A stretch of DNA of 36,092 bases from Candidatus Galligastranaerophilus faecipullorum (GCA_018713115.1 DVFS01000013.1:1-36092); one strand, 5' to 3'. Positions 25,201-32,616 are shown, counted from the first letter of the stretch. The notes: a model not told the origin generated them from the sequence alone. Translations and numbers: made by a program.

Positions 25201-25605
25201 ATGTTAATGCCTAAAAAAACTAAATTTCGTAAAAAAATGAAAGGCAATATGAAAGGGACCGAAACAAGGGGTACAACTCTTGAGTTTGGAAGCTACGGAT
25301 TGCAATCCCTTGAACCTGCTTGGATTACAAGCCGCCAGATAGAAGCCGCACGTCGTGCAATGACAAGACAAATCAAACGCGGCGGTAATGTCTGGATTAA
25401 GATTTTCCCCGATAAACCTATTACTGCAAAACCCGCCGAAACTCGTATGGGTAAAGGTAAAGGTAACCCCGAATATTGGGTAGCGGTTGTAAAACCGGGC
25501 AGAATGCTTTTTGAAATCGAATACTCGGTCAGAGAAGATGCAATCAAAGCCCTTACGCTTGCGGCACAAAAATTGCCCATCAAAGTAAGAGTGGTAGAAA
25601 AATAG
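25201..25605 (+). CDS. rplP: 50S ribosomal protein L16
   Basis: 134 residues. [15 protein letters not shown] is the usual L16 opening, so the first ATG (25201) is chosen over 25207. [16 protein letters not shown] and [20 protein letters not shown] are canonical. AGGAG upstream; 9 nt to rpmC. Confidence 0.98.
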   Translation: MLMPKKTKFRKKMKGNMKGTETRGTTLEFGSYGLQSLEPAWITSRQIEAARRAMTRQIKRGGNVWIKIFPDKPITAKPAETRMGKGKGNPEYWVAVVKPGRMLFEIEYSVREDAIKALTLAAQKLPIKVRVVEK

Positions 25606-25614
25606 GTGAATAAG

Positions 25615-25812
25615 ATGAAACTGCAAGAAATAAAAGAAAAATCAATTGCCGAACTTAAAGAATTGATTCTGAACTCTAAAAAGGAATTATTTACTTTAAG
25701 AATGAAACATAACAAAATGAGCCAGCTTGAAAATCCTGCGCAAATTAAGCAGACAAAACGCTTAATCGCAAGATTAAAGACTGTTTTAAGACAAAAAGAA
25801 TTAAATGTATAG
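25615..25812 (+). CDS. rpmC: 50S ribosomal protein L29
   Basis: 65 residues from the ATG at 25615 ([10 protein letters not shown], the usual L29 start, with GGTGA upstream); a GTG at 25606 would add three residues. Two-helix protein with [19 protein letters not shown] typical. Exit-site neighbour of L23. Confidence 0.95.
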   Translation: MKLQEIKEKSIAELKELILNSKKELFTLRMKHNKMSQLENPAQIKQTKRLIARLKTVLRQKELNV

Positions 25813-25838
25813 GTTAAAATAACAAAGGAAATAATGAA

Positions 25839-26084
25839 ATGCCCAAGAAAGTTAAACAAGGTACGGTCGTAAGCGACAAAATGGAAAAAACCGTTGTTGT
25901 CGAAGTGGCTGAACATAAAACTCATAAAAAATACAAAAAAGCTATGGTTTTCACTAAAAACTACAAAGTACATGACGCTAACAATGTTTCCAAAGTAGGT
26001 GACGTTGTTACGATAGTTGAATCAAGACCAATATCGGGCTCGGTTCGCTTTGTTCTGGATAAAGTGGTTGAAGAAGCCAAGTAG
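25839..26084 (+). CDS. rpsQ: 30S ribosomal protein S17
   Basis: 81 residues. [18 protein letters not shown] and [13 protein letters not shown] are canonical S17 (OB fold). AAAGGA lies about 11 nt before the start. The 44-nt gap to rplN contains no obvious structure. Confidence 0.97.
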   Translation: MPKKVKQGTVVSDKMEKTVVVEVAEHKTHKKYKKAMVFTKNYKVHDANNVSKVGDVVTIVESRPISGSVRFVLDKVVEEAK

Positions 26085-26128
26085 ACTAAAAGGGCAGTAT
26101 TAATATATAAATATAAGGTAACAGAGAT

Positions 26129-26497
26129 ATGATACAACAAGAAACCAGATTACAGGTGGCAGATAACACAGGTGCAAAAGAACTTTTAGTTATCCGTGTT
26201 ATGGGCAGCTCAAATAAAAAATACGCTTCGGTCGGCGATGTTGTTGTTGCAACGGTAAAACAGGCAACACCGAACATGACCGTTAAAAAATCAGATGTTG
26301 TAAGCGCGGTAATCGTCAGAACAAAAGCTGATATTAAAAGAAACGACGGTTCGGTAATTCGTTTTGACGACAATGCGGCAGTTATAATTAACAAAGACGG
26401 CAACCCCAGAGGTACCCGTGTATTTGGTCCTGTGGCAAGAGAGCTTCGCGATAAGAACTACATGAAAATTGTTTCTCTTGCTCCGGAAGTTATATAA
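26129..26497 (+). CDS. rplN: 50S ribosomal protein L14
   Basis: 122 residues. [33 protein letters not shown] and the [25 protein letters not shown] end are canonical. Confidence 0.98.
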   Translation: MIQQETRLQVADNTGAKELLVIRVMGSSNKKYASVGDVVVATVKQATPNMTVKKSDVVSAVIVRTKADIKRNDGSVIRFDDNAAVIINKDGNPRGTRVFGPVARELRDKNYMKIVSLAPEVI

Positions 26498-26527
26498 CGG
26501 TAATTAACAATAATAGGAAATATAAAG

Positions 26528-26875
26528 ATGTCAAAAACCAAAACAGATAAAAAAACTTCAATTCACACCAAAGTAGGTGACAGAGTTGTAGTAACTTCAG
26601 GAAAAGACAAAGGTAAAATGGGTAATGTTAAAGAAGTTATCACTAAAGACGGCACGGTGCTTGTTGAAGGTGTTAACATCGTAACAAAAGCTCAAAAGGC
26701 TAACCCTATGGCAGGTATTCAGGGCGGCTTAAATAAAATGGAAGCTCCTCTTAATGCTTCCAAGGTTATGGTTGTCTGCCCCGCTTGCGAAAAAGCTACT
26801 AGGGTTAAACATGAAATCAAAGACGGCAAAAAAGTCCGTGTTTGCAAAAAATGCAACGAAACAATTGATGTTTAG
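26528..26875 (+). CDS. rplX: 50S ribosomal protein L24
   Basis: 115 residues. KVGDRVVVTSGKDKGKMGNV is the KOW motif, and GIQGGLNKMEAPLNASKVM is typical. The C-terminus keeps a CPAC ... CKKC pair, a zinc-ribbon form of L24. The last gene before an 82-nt structured gap. Confidence 0.97.
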   Translation: MSKTKTDKKTSIHTKVGDRVVVTSGKDKGKMGNVKEVITKDGTVLVEGVNIVTKAQKANPMAGIQGGLNKMEAPLNASKVMVVCPACEKATRVKHEIKDGKKVRVCKKCNETIDV

Positions 26876-26957
26876 ACCGCATCTGTGCGGGGCATTGAGG
26901 TTTGACAGGTCTTGCAAAGTAAGGCAGAGCCTCAAAGGCTAAGATAAGGAAAGTGAA
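26876..26957 (+). promoter_or_regulatory. Structured leader before rplE
   Basis: A perfect hairpin CCGCA-tctg-TGCGG (26877-26890) starts right after the rplX stop. A second stem TTGAGG (26895-26900) / CCTCAA (26930-26935) encloses TCTTGCAAAGTAAGGCAGAG (26910-26929), the motif shared with the rplC leader. In E. coli the S8 repressor site is at the rplE start, so an S8 target is a reasonable guess, not shown. Confidence 0.55.
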
Positions 26958-27512
26958 ATGAGTAAAACAGTTACAAGAAACCTAAAAGATAAATACAACG
27001 AAGAAGTCCGCTCTAAATTAAAAGAGGAATTTAAATACGCTAACGATTTGCAAATACCTAAATTAAGCAAGATTGTTATTAACATGGGTGTCGGTGAAGC
27101 TTGCCATAACTCAAAACTTGCAGAATCAATCGTTCAACAGCTTACAAAAATCGCAGGCCAAAAAGCGGTTGTAACAAAAGCTAAAAAATCAATTTCCGCT
27201 TTTAAATTAAGAGAAGGCATGCCCGTCGGCTCTATGGTTACATTAAGAGGCGAGAGAATGTATGACTTCCTTCAAAAGTTAATCTGCGTTGTTCTTCCCA
27301 GAATCCGCGACTTCAGGGGTGTTTCAAAAAATTCTTTCGACGGACGCGGCAACTATACTTTCGGTTTAAAAGAACAGTCGCTCTTCCCTGAAATTCACTA
27401 TGAAGAAGTTGACATCGTTAAAGGTATGAATATTTCAATAATTACAACAGCAACTACCGATGAAGAAGCAAGAAGTCTGCTTGCTGCACTGGGTATGCCG
27501 TTTAAAAAATAA
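26958..27512 (+). CDS. rplE: 50S ribosomal protein L5
   Basis: 184 residues. [40 protein letters not shown] and [23 protein letters not shown] are canonical. Contacts 5S rRNA and P-site tRNA. AAGGAAAG precedes the ATG. Confidence 0.98.
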   Translation: MSKTVTRNLKDKYNEEVRSKLKEEFKYANDLQIPKLSKIVINMGVGEACHNSKLAESIVQQLTKIAGQKAVVTKAKKSISAFKLREGMPVGSMVTLRGERMYDFLQKLICVVLPRIRDFRGVSKNSFDGRGNYTFGLKEQSLFPEIHYEEVDIVKGMNISIITTATTDEEARSLLAALGMPFKK

Positions 27513-27536
27513 GTAAACAACAGGAGAAATTAAAAA

Positions 27537-27743
27537 ATGGCTAAAAAAGCAATGATAAACAAAGAACAAACAAGAGAAATGCTTGCCGCTAAAGGTAAAT
27601 ACCCTAAGGTAAGACTTCACAATCGTTGTTCTATCTGCGGCAGACCGCACGGCTTCCACAGAGATTTCGGTCTTTGCAGAATCCACTTAAGAGAATTTGC
27701 CCACCGCGGTTTATTGCCGGGTGTAACAAAATCATCATGGTAA
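27537..27743 (+). CDS. rpsN: 30S ribosomal protein S14, zinc type with Cys-to-His ligand
   Basis: 68 residues, the short zinc-binding form (usually about 61). The zinc motif reads C31-x2-C34 ... C47-x2-H50: the fourth ligand, normally Cys in CRIC, is His (codon CAC at 27684). [14 protein letters not shown] and [11 protein letters not shown] are otherwise canonical. The N-terminus has a few extra residues around 11-20. CAGGAGA ribosome binding site. Last gene before a strong terminator. Confidence 0.96.
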   Translation: MAKKAMINKEQTREMLAAKGKYPKVRLHNRCSICGRPHGFHRDFGLCRIHLREFAHRGLLPGVTKSSW

Positions 27744-27763
27744 AACTATTAAAATAAGTAATA

Positions 27764-27800
27764 AAAAAACTAACACCAATTTTTAAGGTGTTAGTTTTTT
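27764..27800. terminator. Bidirectional terminator between rpsN and the convergent gene
   Basis: Perfect 14-bp inverted repeat AAAAAACTAACACC (27764-27777) / GGTGTTAGTTTTTT (27787-27800) with a 9-nt loop. U-tracts on both strands. It should end both the rpsJ-rpsN transcript and that of the opposite-strand 99-residue gene. Confidence 0.9.
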
Positions 27801-27814
27801 ATGCTGTATATTTT

Positions 27815-28114
27815 TTATTCTGCAAAACGAATTGTAGTTTTTGGCAGTACACTTATTTTTCCTTCGCCGGGAATTTGTTTTAATAAAGTGTAGGCTTTGT
27901 ATACATCTGCCATATTGGTTGCATCTGACACTATGATTGTCTTGTCAATTCCTTTTTTTCCTTTTAATTCTATAAACTCTCCGTTAAATTTTTCTATATC
28001 GTTAACATCAATTTCTTTGCGCTCTTCAAGATTCTTCGGAGTTCCTACGTTGCGGCCTGCAACGAGTATTTTTCCGCCGCCGAAAGACGTGCTGTTTAAT
28101 GAGTTAATGTTCAT
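27815..28114 (-). CDS. Hypothetical protein inserted in the ribosomal cluster
   Basis: 99 residues, not recognised. Starts MNINSLNSTSFGGGK, then a mixed charged chain with IDKTIIVSDATNMADVYKAYTLLKQI and an ending VLPKTTIRFAE. It is soluble, without signal peptide. AAAGGAATAGGA lies before the ATG on the minus strand. The TSFG phrase near the N-terminus resembles the ISFK phrase of the 155-residue hypothetical. Its antisense placement splits rpsN from rpsH, which is unusual. A good start, ribosome binding site and dedicated terminator argue it is real. Confidence 0.75.
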   Translation of the reverse strand: MNINSLNSTSFGGGKILVAGRNVGTPKNLEERKEIDVNDIEKFNGEFIELKGKKGIDKTIIVSDATNMADVYKAYTLLKQIPGEGKISVLPKTTIRFAE

Positions 28115-28204
28115 GTTTTCCTATTCCTTTCCTTTGTAAGCTGCTGTAATAAAATTCCCTGAAAAAATGTAATTGCCCTTTTGTTAAACATTCTTTACAA
28201 AAGT

Positions 28205-28233
28205 TTGCATATTTTTTTTGTTTTATTTATTAT
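28205..28233 (+). promoter_or_regulatory. Promoter of the rpsH-rplF-rplR unit
   Basis: TTGCAT (28205-28210), 17-bp spacer, TATTAT (28228-28233). Start near 28240 gives a leader of about 67 nt containing a perfect inverted repeat TGCAAG-atatg-CTTGCA (28272-28288), followed by AGGAAGGA before the rpsH ATG. Needed because the upstream terminator cuts the cluster. Confidence 0.6.
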
Positions 28234-28306
28234 TAATACTGCCTGCAAAAGGCTTTATGTACACACTAAACTGCAAGATATGCTTGCAAGTAGGAAGGAA
28301 ATCAAA

Positions 28307-28702
28307 ATGACAGTTACAGATCCTATCGCTGATGCGCTGACACGTATCAGAAACGCAAATCAGGTAAATCATTCAAACGTTACCATCCCCGCATCAAAAT
28401 TAAAAGTTGAGTTAATCAAACTTCTCAAAGAAGAAGGTTATATTGAAAATTATGAACTCAAAGAAGAAAAAGGCTTTAAGGTAATTGATGTTACTTTAAA
28501 ATACTTCAACAAAAGACCTGTTATTACAAACTTAAAAAGAGTTTCAACCCCCGGTCTTCGCACATACTCTAAAGCAAAAAATCTTCCCAGAGTTTTTGAC
28601 GGCATGGGTATCGCCGTTGTTTCCACAAGCAAAGGCTTGATGACAGACAAAGCCGCACGCAGGGAAAACCTCGGCGGAGAAATCCTCTGCTACGTTTGGT
28701 AG
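28307..28702 (+). CDS. rpsH: 30S ribosomal protein S8
   Basis: 131 residues from the ATG at 28307 (MTVTDPIADALTRIRNANQ, the standard opening); the open frame continues upstream but that part is not S8-like. RVSTPGLRTYSK, GMGIAVVSTSKGLMTDKAAR and GGEILCYVW are canonical. AGGAAGGA ribosome binding site. S8 is the spc-operon translational repressor in E. coli. Confidence 0.98.
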   Translation: MTVTDPIADALTRIRNANQVNHSNVTIPASKLKVELIKLLKEEGYIENYELKEEKGFKVIDVTLKYFNKRPVITNLKRVSTPGLRTYSKAKNLPRVFDGMGIAVVSTSKGLMTDKAARRENLGGEILCYVW

Positions 28703-28780
28703 TTAAAGTTATTACACATAAGGGTTAATTTGCCCTTCACAGGGTGAAGCGTTCCCGCATAAATGCAAAAGGAGAAAATT
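28703..28780 (+). promoter_or_regulatory. Leader before rplF with alternative hairpins
   Basis: 78-nt gap. AAGGG (28720-28724) can pair with CCCTT (28733-28737), while CTTCAC (28735-28740) can pair with GTGAAG (28744-28749) across a 3-nt loop; the two hairpins share bases and exclude each other. AAAAGGAG (28767-28774) precedes the rplF ATG. Regulatory meaning inferred. Confidence 0.4.
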
Positions 28781-29320
28781 ATGTCCAGAATAGGAAAATT
28801 ACCGGTAGTGATTCCGGATGGAGTCGATGTAAAAGTCGAAAATAATCTCGTTACGGCAAAAGGTCCCATGGGCACGGAGTCCGTACAAATCAGAGAAGAG
28901 ATTGAAATTAAAATCGAAGGCAAAGAAATCATTTTAACAAGAAAAAATGATGACAGAAAATCGCGCTCTTTGCATGGTCTTTCAAGAACACTTGTTCAAA
29001 ACGTTGTAACGGGCGTTAAAGAAGGATTCACCAAAAAACTTGAAATTCAAGGCGTTGGCTACAGGGCGCAAATGCAGGGTAATGCAATCAACCTTCAATT
29101 AGGCTACTCCCACCCCGTTATTGTTGAACCTCCCGAAGGTATTAAAATCGCCGTTGAAGCGAACACAAAAATTACCGTAACAGGTTCAAACAAGCAAATG
29201 GTCGGTGATGTTGCCGCTCAAATCCGCTCAAAACGTCCTCCTGAAGTATACAAAGGAAAAGGTGTACGTTATGAAGGCGAATACGTAAGAAGAAAAGCCG
29301 GTAAAGCAGGTAAAAAATAG
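28781..29320 (+). CDS. rplF: 50S ribosomal protein L6
   Basis: 179 residues from the ATG at 28781 (MSRIGKLPVVIPDGV, the usual L6 opening, with AAAAGGAG 6 nt upstream); an in-frame ATG at 28763 is rejected. KLEIQGVGYRAQMQG, LGYSHPV and RPPEVYKGKGVRYEGEYVRRKAGKAGKK are canonical. Confidence 0.98.
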   Translation: MSRIGKLPVVIPDGVDVKVENNLVTAKGPMGTESVQIREEIEIKIEGKEIILTRKNDDRKSRSLHGLSRTLVQNVVTGVKEGFTKKLEIQGVGYRAQMQGNAINLQLGYSHPVIVEPPEGIKIAVEANTKITVTGSNKQMVGDVAAQIRSKRPPEVYKGKGVRYEGEYVRRKAGKAGKK

Positions 29321-29386
29321 TAAGTAATAAAGCCAATACAGACCGAGCCTTTTAAGGGATTGCGGTCTTGGTGAAAGGAAAATGTA
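29321..29386 (+). promoter_or_regulatory. Leader hairpin before rplR
   Basis: 66-nt gap. AGACCG (29340-29345) pairs with CGGTCT (29363-29368), enclosing a second self-complementary segment CCTTTTAAGG (29348-29357). AAAGGAAAA follows before the ATG. No U-tract, so not a terminator; possible autoregulatory structure. Confidence 0.4.
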
Positions 29387-29749
29387 ATGATTAAACAAAT
29401 TAACAGAAAAGAACAAACTCAAAAAAGACACAGACGCGTCAGACTTAAAATCGAAGGTACTTCAGAATACCCTAGACTCGCAGTCTATCGCTCAATTAAA
29501 CATATTTATGCCCAAATTATTGATGATACAAAAGGTGTTACCCTTGTTTCATCTTCATCCAAAGTAAAAGAACTCGGTCTTAAACACGGCGGAAATATTG
29601 AGTCTGCTAAAGTTGTAGGTGCCGACCTTGCAAAAAAAGCTCTGGATAAAGGCATTAAGGGTGTAGTTTTTGACAGAGGCGGCTTCCTTTTCCACGGAAG
29701 AGTCGCAGCGCTGGCTGATGCTGCGCGCGAAGCAGGTCTTGAGTTTTAG
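29387..29749 (+). CDS. rplR: 50S ribosomal protein L18
   Basis: 120 residues. [42 protein letters not shown] and [28 protein letters not shown] are canonical; binds 5S rRNA. The final gene of the cluster here; rpsE, rpmD, rplO and secY, its usual followers, are absent. Confidence 0.98.
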   Translation: MIKQINRKEQTQKRHRRVRLKIEGTSEYPRLAVYRSIKHIYAQIIDDTKGVTLVSSSSKVKELGLKHGGNIESAKVVGADLAKKALDKGIKGVVFDRGGFLFHGRVAALADAAREAGLEF

Positions 29750-29764
29750 AAAATAAAGCATTTT

Positions 29765-29804
29765 AAAATTGTCCGCATTCATTTAAGGGTGCGGACAATT
29801 TTTT
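29765..29804 (+). terminator. Terminator of the ribosomal cluster
   Basis: AAAATTGTCCGCA (29765-29777) pairs with TGCGGACAATTTT (29790-29802), 12-nt loop, followed by TT. A long stem with a U-tract 16 nt after the rplR stop. Confidence 0.9.
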
Positions 29805-29812
29805 GTCAAAAG

Positions 29813-29841
29813 TTGCATAATTATTAATTTCTTTATAGAAT
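29813..29841 (+). promoter_or_regulatory. PBP1A promoter (predicted leaderless)
   Basis: TTGCAT (29813-29818), 17-bp spacer, TAGAAT (29836-29841), then six bases and the ATG at 29848. No Shine-Dalgarno. Same -10 to ATG distance as fixC, uvrA, crcB and the U32 gene. Confidence 0.7.
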
Positions 29842-29847
29842 ATTCTC

Positions 29848-31977
29848 ATGGCTAGAAATATTAAGAAAAAACAAGGCAGAAGAGGGGTTAAAAAGAGAAA
29901 CTTTTTTCTTTACTTTTGCATGATGGCACTCTCGGCGTTTTTGGCTGCTATTGCGGCTTTTAATCTTTATCTTGCATCTCTGCCGCCGATTTCAAATTTT
30001 GATGATATAAAACCCAATCCCGTTACGAGTATTTATTCTGCTGACGGTGAGGTTATTAAAACTTTTACGGTTTTCAGGTTTGAAAAAGTGTCGATTGATG
30101 ATATTCCGCCGAATTTAAAAAATGCGGTAATTGCAACCGAGGATAAAAATTTCTATAAACACAGAGGTTTTGATACAGCGGGGCTTGTGCGCTCGGTTTT
30201 TGCAAACATAAGGGCAGGGTCCCTAAAACAGGGTGCAAGTACCATAACACAGCAGCTTGCGCGTATTTTGTTTTTGTCAAACGAAAGAACTTTTGACAGG
30301 AAGATAAAAGAGCTTATTATTGCGCACAGGATAGAAAAAACAATTTCCAAAAACGAAATACTTGAACTTTATCTAAACTCGGTTTATCTGGGCTCGGGCA
30401 CATACGGTGTTATGAGTGCTTCAAAAACTTATTTTGATAAAGAACTCGATGAACTCACCCTTGCGGAAGCGGCACTTATCGCGGGTTTGCCGCAGGCGCC
30501 CAGTCTTTATTCGCCTTTTCAAAATCCTGACGCTGCCATAAACAGGCGAAACCAGGTTTTAAAAAGAATGTATAAAACGGGTTATATTACAAAAGACCAG
30601 TATAACTCAGCGCTTAAGGAAGAACTGCATTTAAGTACAAAACCAAGGCTTTATTCTTTTAATAAGGCCCCTTATTTTATAGATTTTGTTTTAAATGAAC
30701 TTGAACGTCTGGGGTTTGAAGAACAGGAAATCTCGCAGGGTGGTTTAAAAATCTACACCACGCTTGATTTAAAATCCCAAGATGCGGCGCAAAACGCTAT
30801 AGTAAATGATTTAAATGCTTACGGACTTAAAGCTAAGAAAACTCAAATGGCGCTGTTTTCTTTTTCGCCGCAAACGGGAAGAATTTATTCTTATGTCGGC
30901 GGGAAGAATTATGAAGAAAGCCAGTATGACAGAATTACAAATGCAATAAGACCTCCGGGCTCATCTTTCAAACCTTTCGTTTATACGGCGGCGCTTCAGC
31001 AGGGGGTGGGAGTTGATGATATTATTGATGATTCTCCTATCTCGTTTAAAAACTGGTCGCCTCGAAACTACGGTAATAAATACAGGGGTAAAATGCCTCT
31101 GTGGAAGGCGCTTGCCATTTCATCAAACGTAGCGGCCGTAAGGCTTATTAAAAAGACAGGAGCCGATGCCGTTATTGCAACAGCAAGAGAAATGGGAATT
31201 ACAACACCTCTGCAAAACGATCTTACTATCGCGCTGGGGTCAAACGGGGTTAAGCTTTATGATATGGTTGTTGCATACGGCGCTTTTGCAAACGGCGGTT
31301 TTCGCGTGCGCCCCTATTCGGTTGAGCGTGTTGAAAACTCCCGCGGGGTTGTAATTTATGAAAATTCGGGCCCTAAAATTGTAAAGGTTATAAGTTTTGA
31401 TACCGCAGCAGGTATGACATATATGCTGAGAAAGGTTGTTGAAGCCGGTACCGGCCGTGCTGCAAATATTGCAAAAGCGGTTGCGGGTAAAACGGGAACA
31501 ACGGATGATTACAGAGATGCCTGGTTTATGGGCTATACTCCTGACATTGTTGCCGGTGTTTGGCTTGGCAATGACGATAACTCAAAGCTTCCCGGAATAA
31601 CAGGCGGCGGCCTGCCGGCGCGCGTATGGGCTGATTATATGAAAGTTGCGATTACGAACTTTGCAGATTCGGTGTTTGATTATCCTAAATTAAACGGAAC
31701 GGAAGAAGAGGCGCCAAAAGAAATTAAAGAAGTCAGTGAAGAAACCCTGCAGGATGATGATATGAACTTTGAGGGTTTTGAAGCCGGGGACGGACAGACA
31801 AATGAACTTCAAAACCATAATTCAGCTCCGGTTGTGAATATTGATACAGTACAGAATCCCGCAAAGACGGAAATGCAAAAACCGCAAAGACCTTTTAGCG
31901 TAAGCGAACCGCCAAAACCGCAAACTCCTCCGCTTCCGGGCAGTGATACACAGAGTGTTCCGCTTCCAGGCATGTAG
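29848..31977 (+). CDS. mrcA: Bifunctional penicillin-binding protein 1A (class A PBP)
   Basis: Peptidoglycan glycosyltransferase and transpeptidase anchored in the inner membrane. 709 residues: basic cytoplasmic start (KKKQGRRGVKKR), membrane helix about 19-43, glycosyltransferase domain with catalytic E98 in IATEDKNFYKHRGFD, QGASTITQQLAR and the ELYLNSVYLGSGTYG motif, then the transpeptidase domain with S372-x-x-K375 (SSFK), S425-S-N427 and K548-T-G. The final about 100 residues are acidic then Pro-rich (PPKPQTPPLPG), probably disordered. The stop touches the convergent bioD stop with no gap. Confidence 0.95.
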   Translation: MARNIKKKQGRRGVKKRNFFLYFCMMALSAFLAAIAAFNLYLASLPPISNFDDIKPNPVTSIYSADGEVIKTFTVFRFEKVSIDDIPPNLKNAVIATEDKNFYKHRGFDTAGLVRSVFANIRAGSLKQGASTITQQLARILFLSNERTFDRKIKELIIAHRIEKTISKNEILELYLNSVYLGSGTYGVMSASKTYFDKELDELTLAEAALIAGLPQAPSLYSPFQNPDAAINRRNQVLKRMYKTGYITKDQYNSALKEELHLSTKPRLYSFNKAPYFIDFVLNELERLGFEEQEISQGGLKIYTTLDLKSQDAAQNAIVNDLNAYGLKAKKTQMALFSFSPQTGRIYSYVGGKNYEESQYDRITNAIRPPGSSFKPFVYTAALQQGVGVDDIIDDSPISFKNWSPRNYGNKYRGKMPLWKALAISSNVAAVRLIKKTGADAVIATAREMGITTPLQNDLTIALGSNGVKLYDMVVAYGAFANGGFRVRPYSVERVENSRGVVIYENSGPKIVKVISFDTAAGMTYMLRKVVEAGTGRAANIAKAVAGKTGTTDDYRDAWFMGYTPDIVAGVWLGNDDNSKLPGITGGGLPARVWADYMKVAITNFADSVFDYPKLNGTEEEAPKEIKEVSEETLQDDDMNFEGFEAGDGQTNELQNHNSAPVVNIDTVQNPAKTEMQKPQRPFSVSEPPKPQTPPLPGSDTQSVPLPGM

Positions 31978-32616
31978 TTAAAAGAGTTTTTTTGCCAGAG
32001 AGGATAAATCGCTCTGGCCTTTTAAAATGACATCAAGAACTTTGATATCACAGAAGTTTTCAATCATTTCTTTTGCTCTTAAGATGACAGGGTCGGATGT
32101 TTGCCCGGGGTAATTTGAAATTACAATCCCGATTATTTCAATACCTTCCTGTTTGAGGCATTTTACGCTCATAAGCGTGTGGTTTATTGTTCCCAGATTG
32201 GGGCGCGCTACAATAAGTGCCGGCAATTTAAGAAACCTGATTACATCAATCATCAGAATATCTTTTTTAACAGGCACACACAGACCGCCGGAGCCTTCTA
32301 CTATTGTTACATCAGCGTTTTTGGAGAGTTCTTCAAAATCCTCTTTCACTTTATGCAGGTCAAGTTCCAAATTATCTATCTGTGCGCTTATAAGCGGGGC
32401 CGCGGGTGTATGTGTTATATATGAGCTTTTTGCTAAAATGCCGGGGGCTGTTTTTGCGACTTGAAGTGCATCGGAGTCAATTTTTTCTTCAATTCCGCTC
32501 TGAAAAGGTTTTAAGTAAGCAGTTTTTTTCCCTGCTTTTATAAATTCTTTTGCCAGATGTCTGCATATATAGCTTTTGCCGACATCGGTATCCGTTCCTG
32601 TTACAAAAAAATTCAT
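31978..32616 (-). CDS. bioD: Dethiobiotin synthetase
   Basis: ATP-dependent carboxylation closing the ureido ring in biotin synthesis. 212 residues. P-loop VTGTDTDVGKSY, AYLKPFQSG, VEGSGGLCVPV and the VARPNLGTINHTLMS segment are canonical BioD. No other bio gene is in the window. The start overlaps the stop of the PilB-like gene as ATGA, so it is the last gene of a signalling operon, an odd neighbourhood. No terminator separates it from PBP1A. Confidence 0.93.
   Translation of the reverse strand: MNFFVTGTDTDVGKSYICRHLAKEFIKAGKKTAYLKPFQSGIEEKIDSDALQVAKTAPGILAKSSYITHTPAAPLISAQIDNLELDLHKVKEDFEELSKNADVTIVEGSGGLCVPVKKDILMIDVIRFLKLPALIVARPNLGTINHTLMSVKCLKQEGIEIIGIVISNYPGQTSDPVILRAKEMIENFCDIKVLDVILKGQSDLSSLAKKLF

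Noticed and set aside
25293-25973. 226-codon minus-strand open frame across rplP, rpmC and rpsQ
   Set aside because: Antisense to three certain ribosomal protein genes; its Phe/Ser-rich composition is what reverse-reading Lys/Glu-rich genes produces.
26876-26957. tRNA-like gene in the rplX-rplE gap
   Set aside because: There are several stems, but no acceptor/T-arm layout or GTTCRA-type T-loop; better explained as a leader structure.
20787-29804. Phage, IS element or CRISPR content as cause of the ribosomal cluster break
   Set aside because: No transposase, integrase, direct-repeat array or target-site duplication could be seen around 27744-28306.
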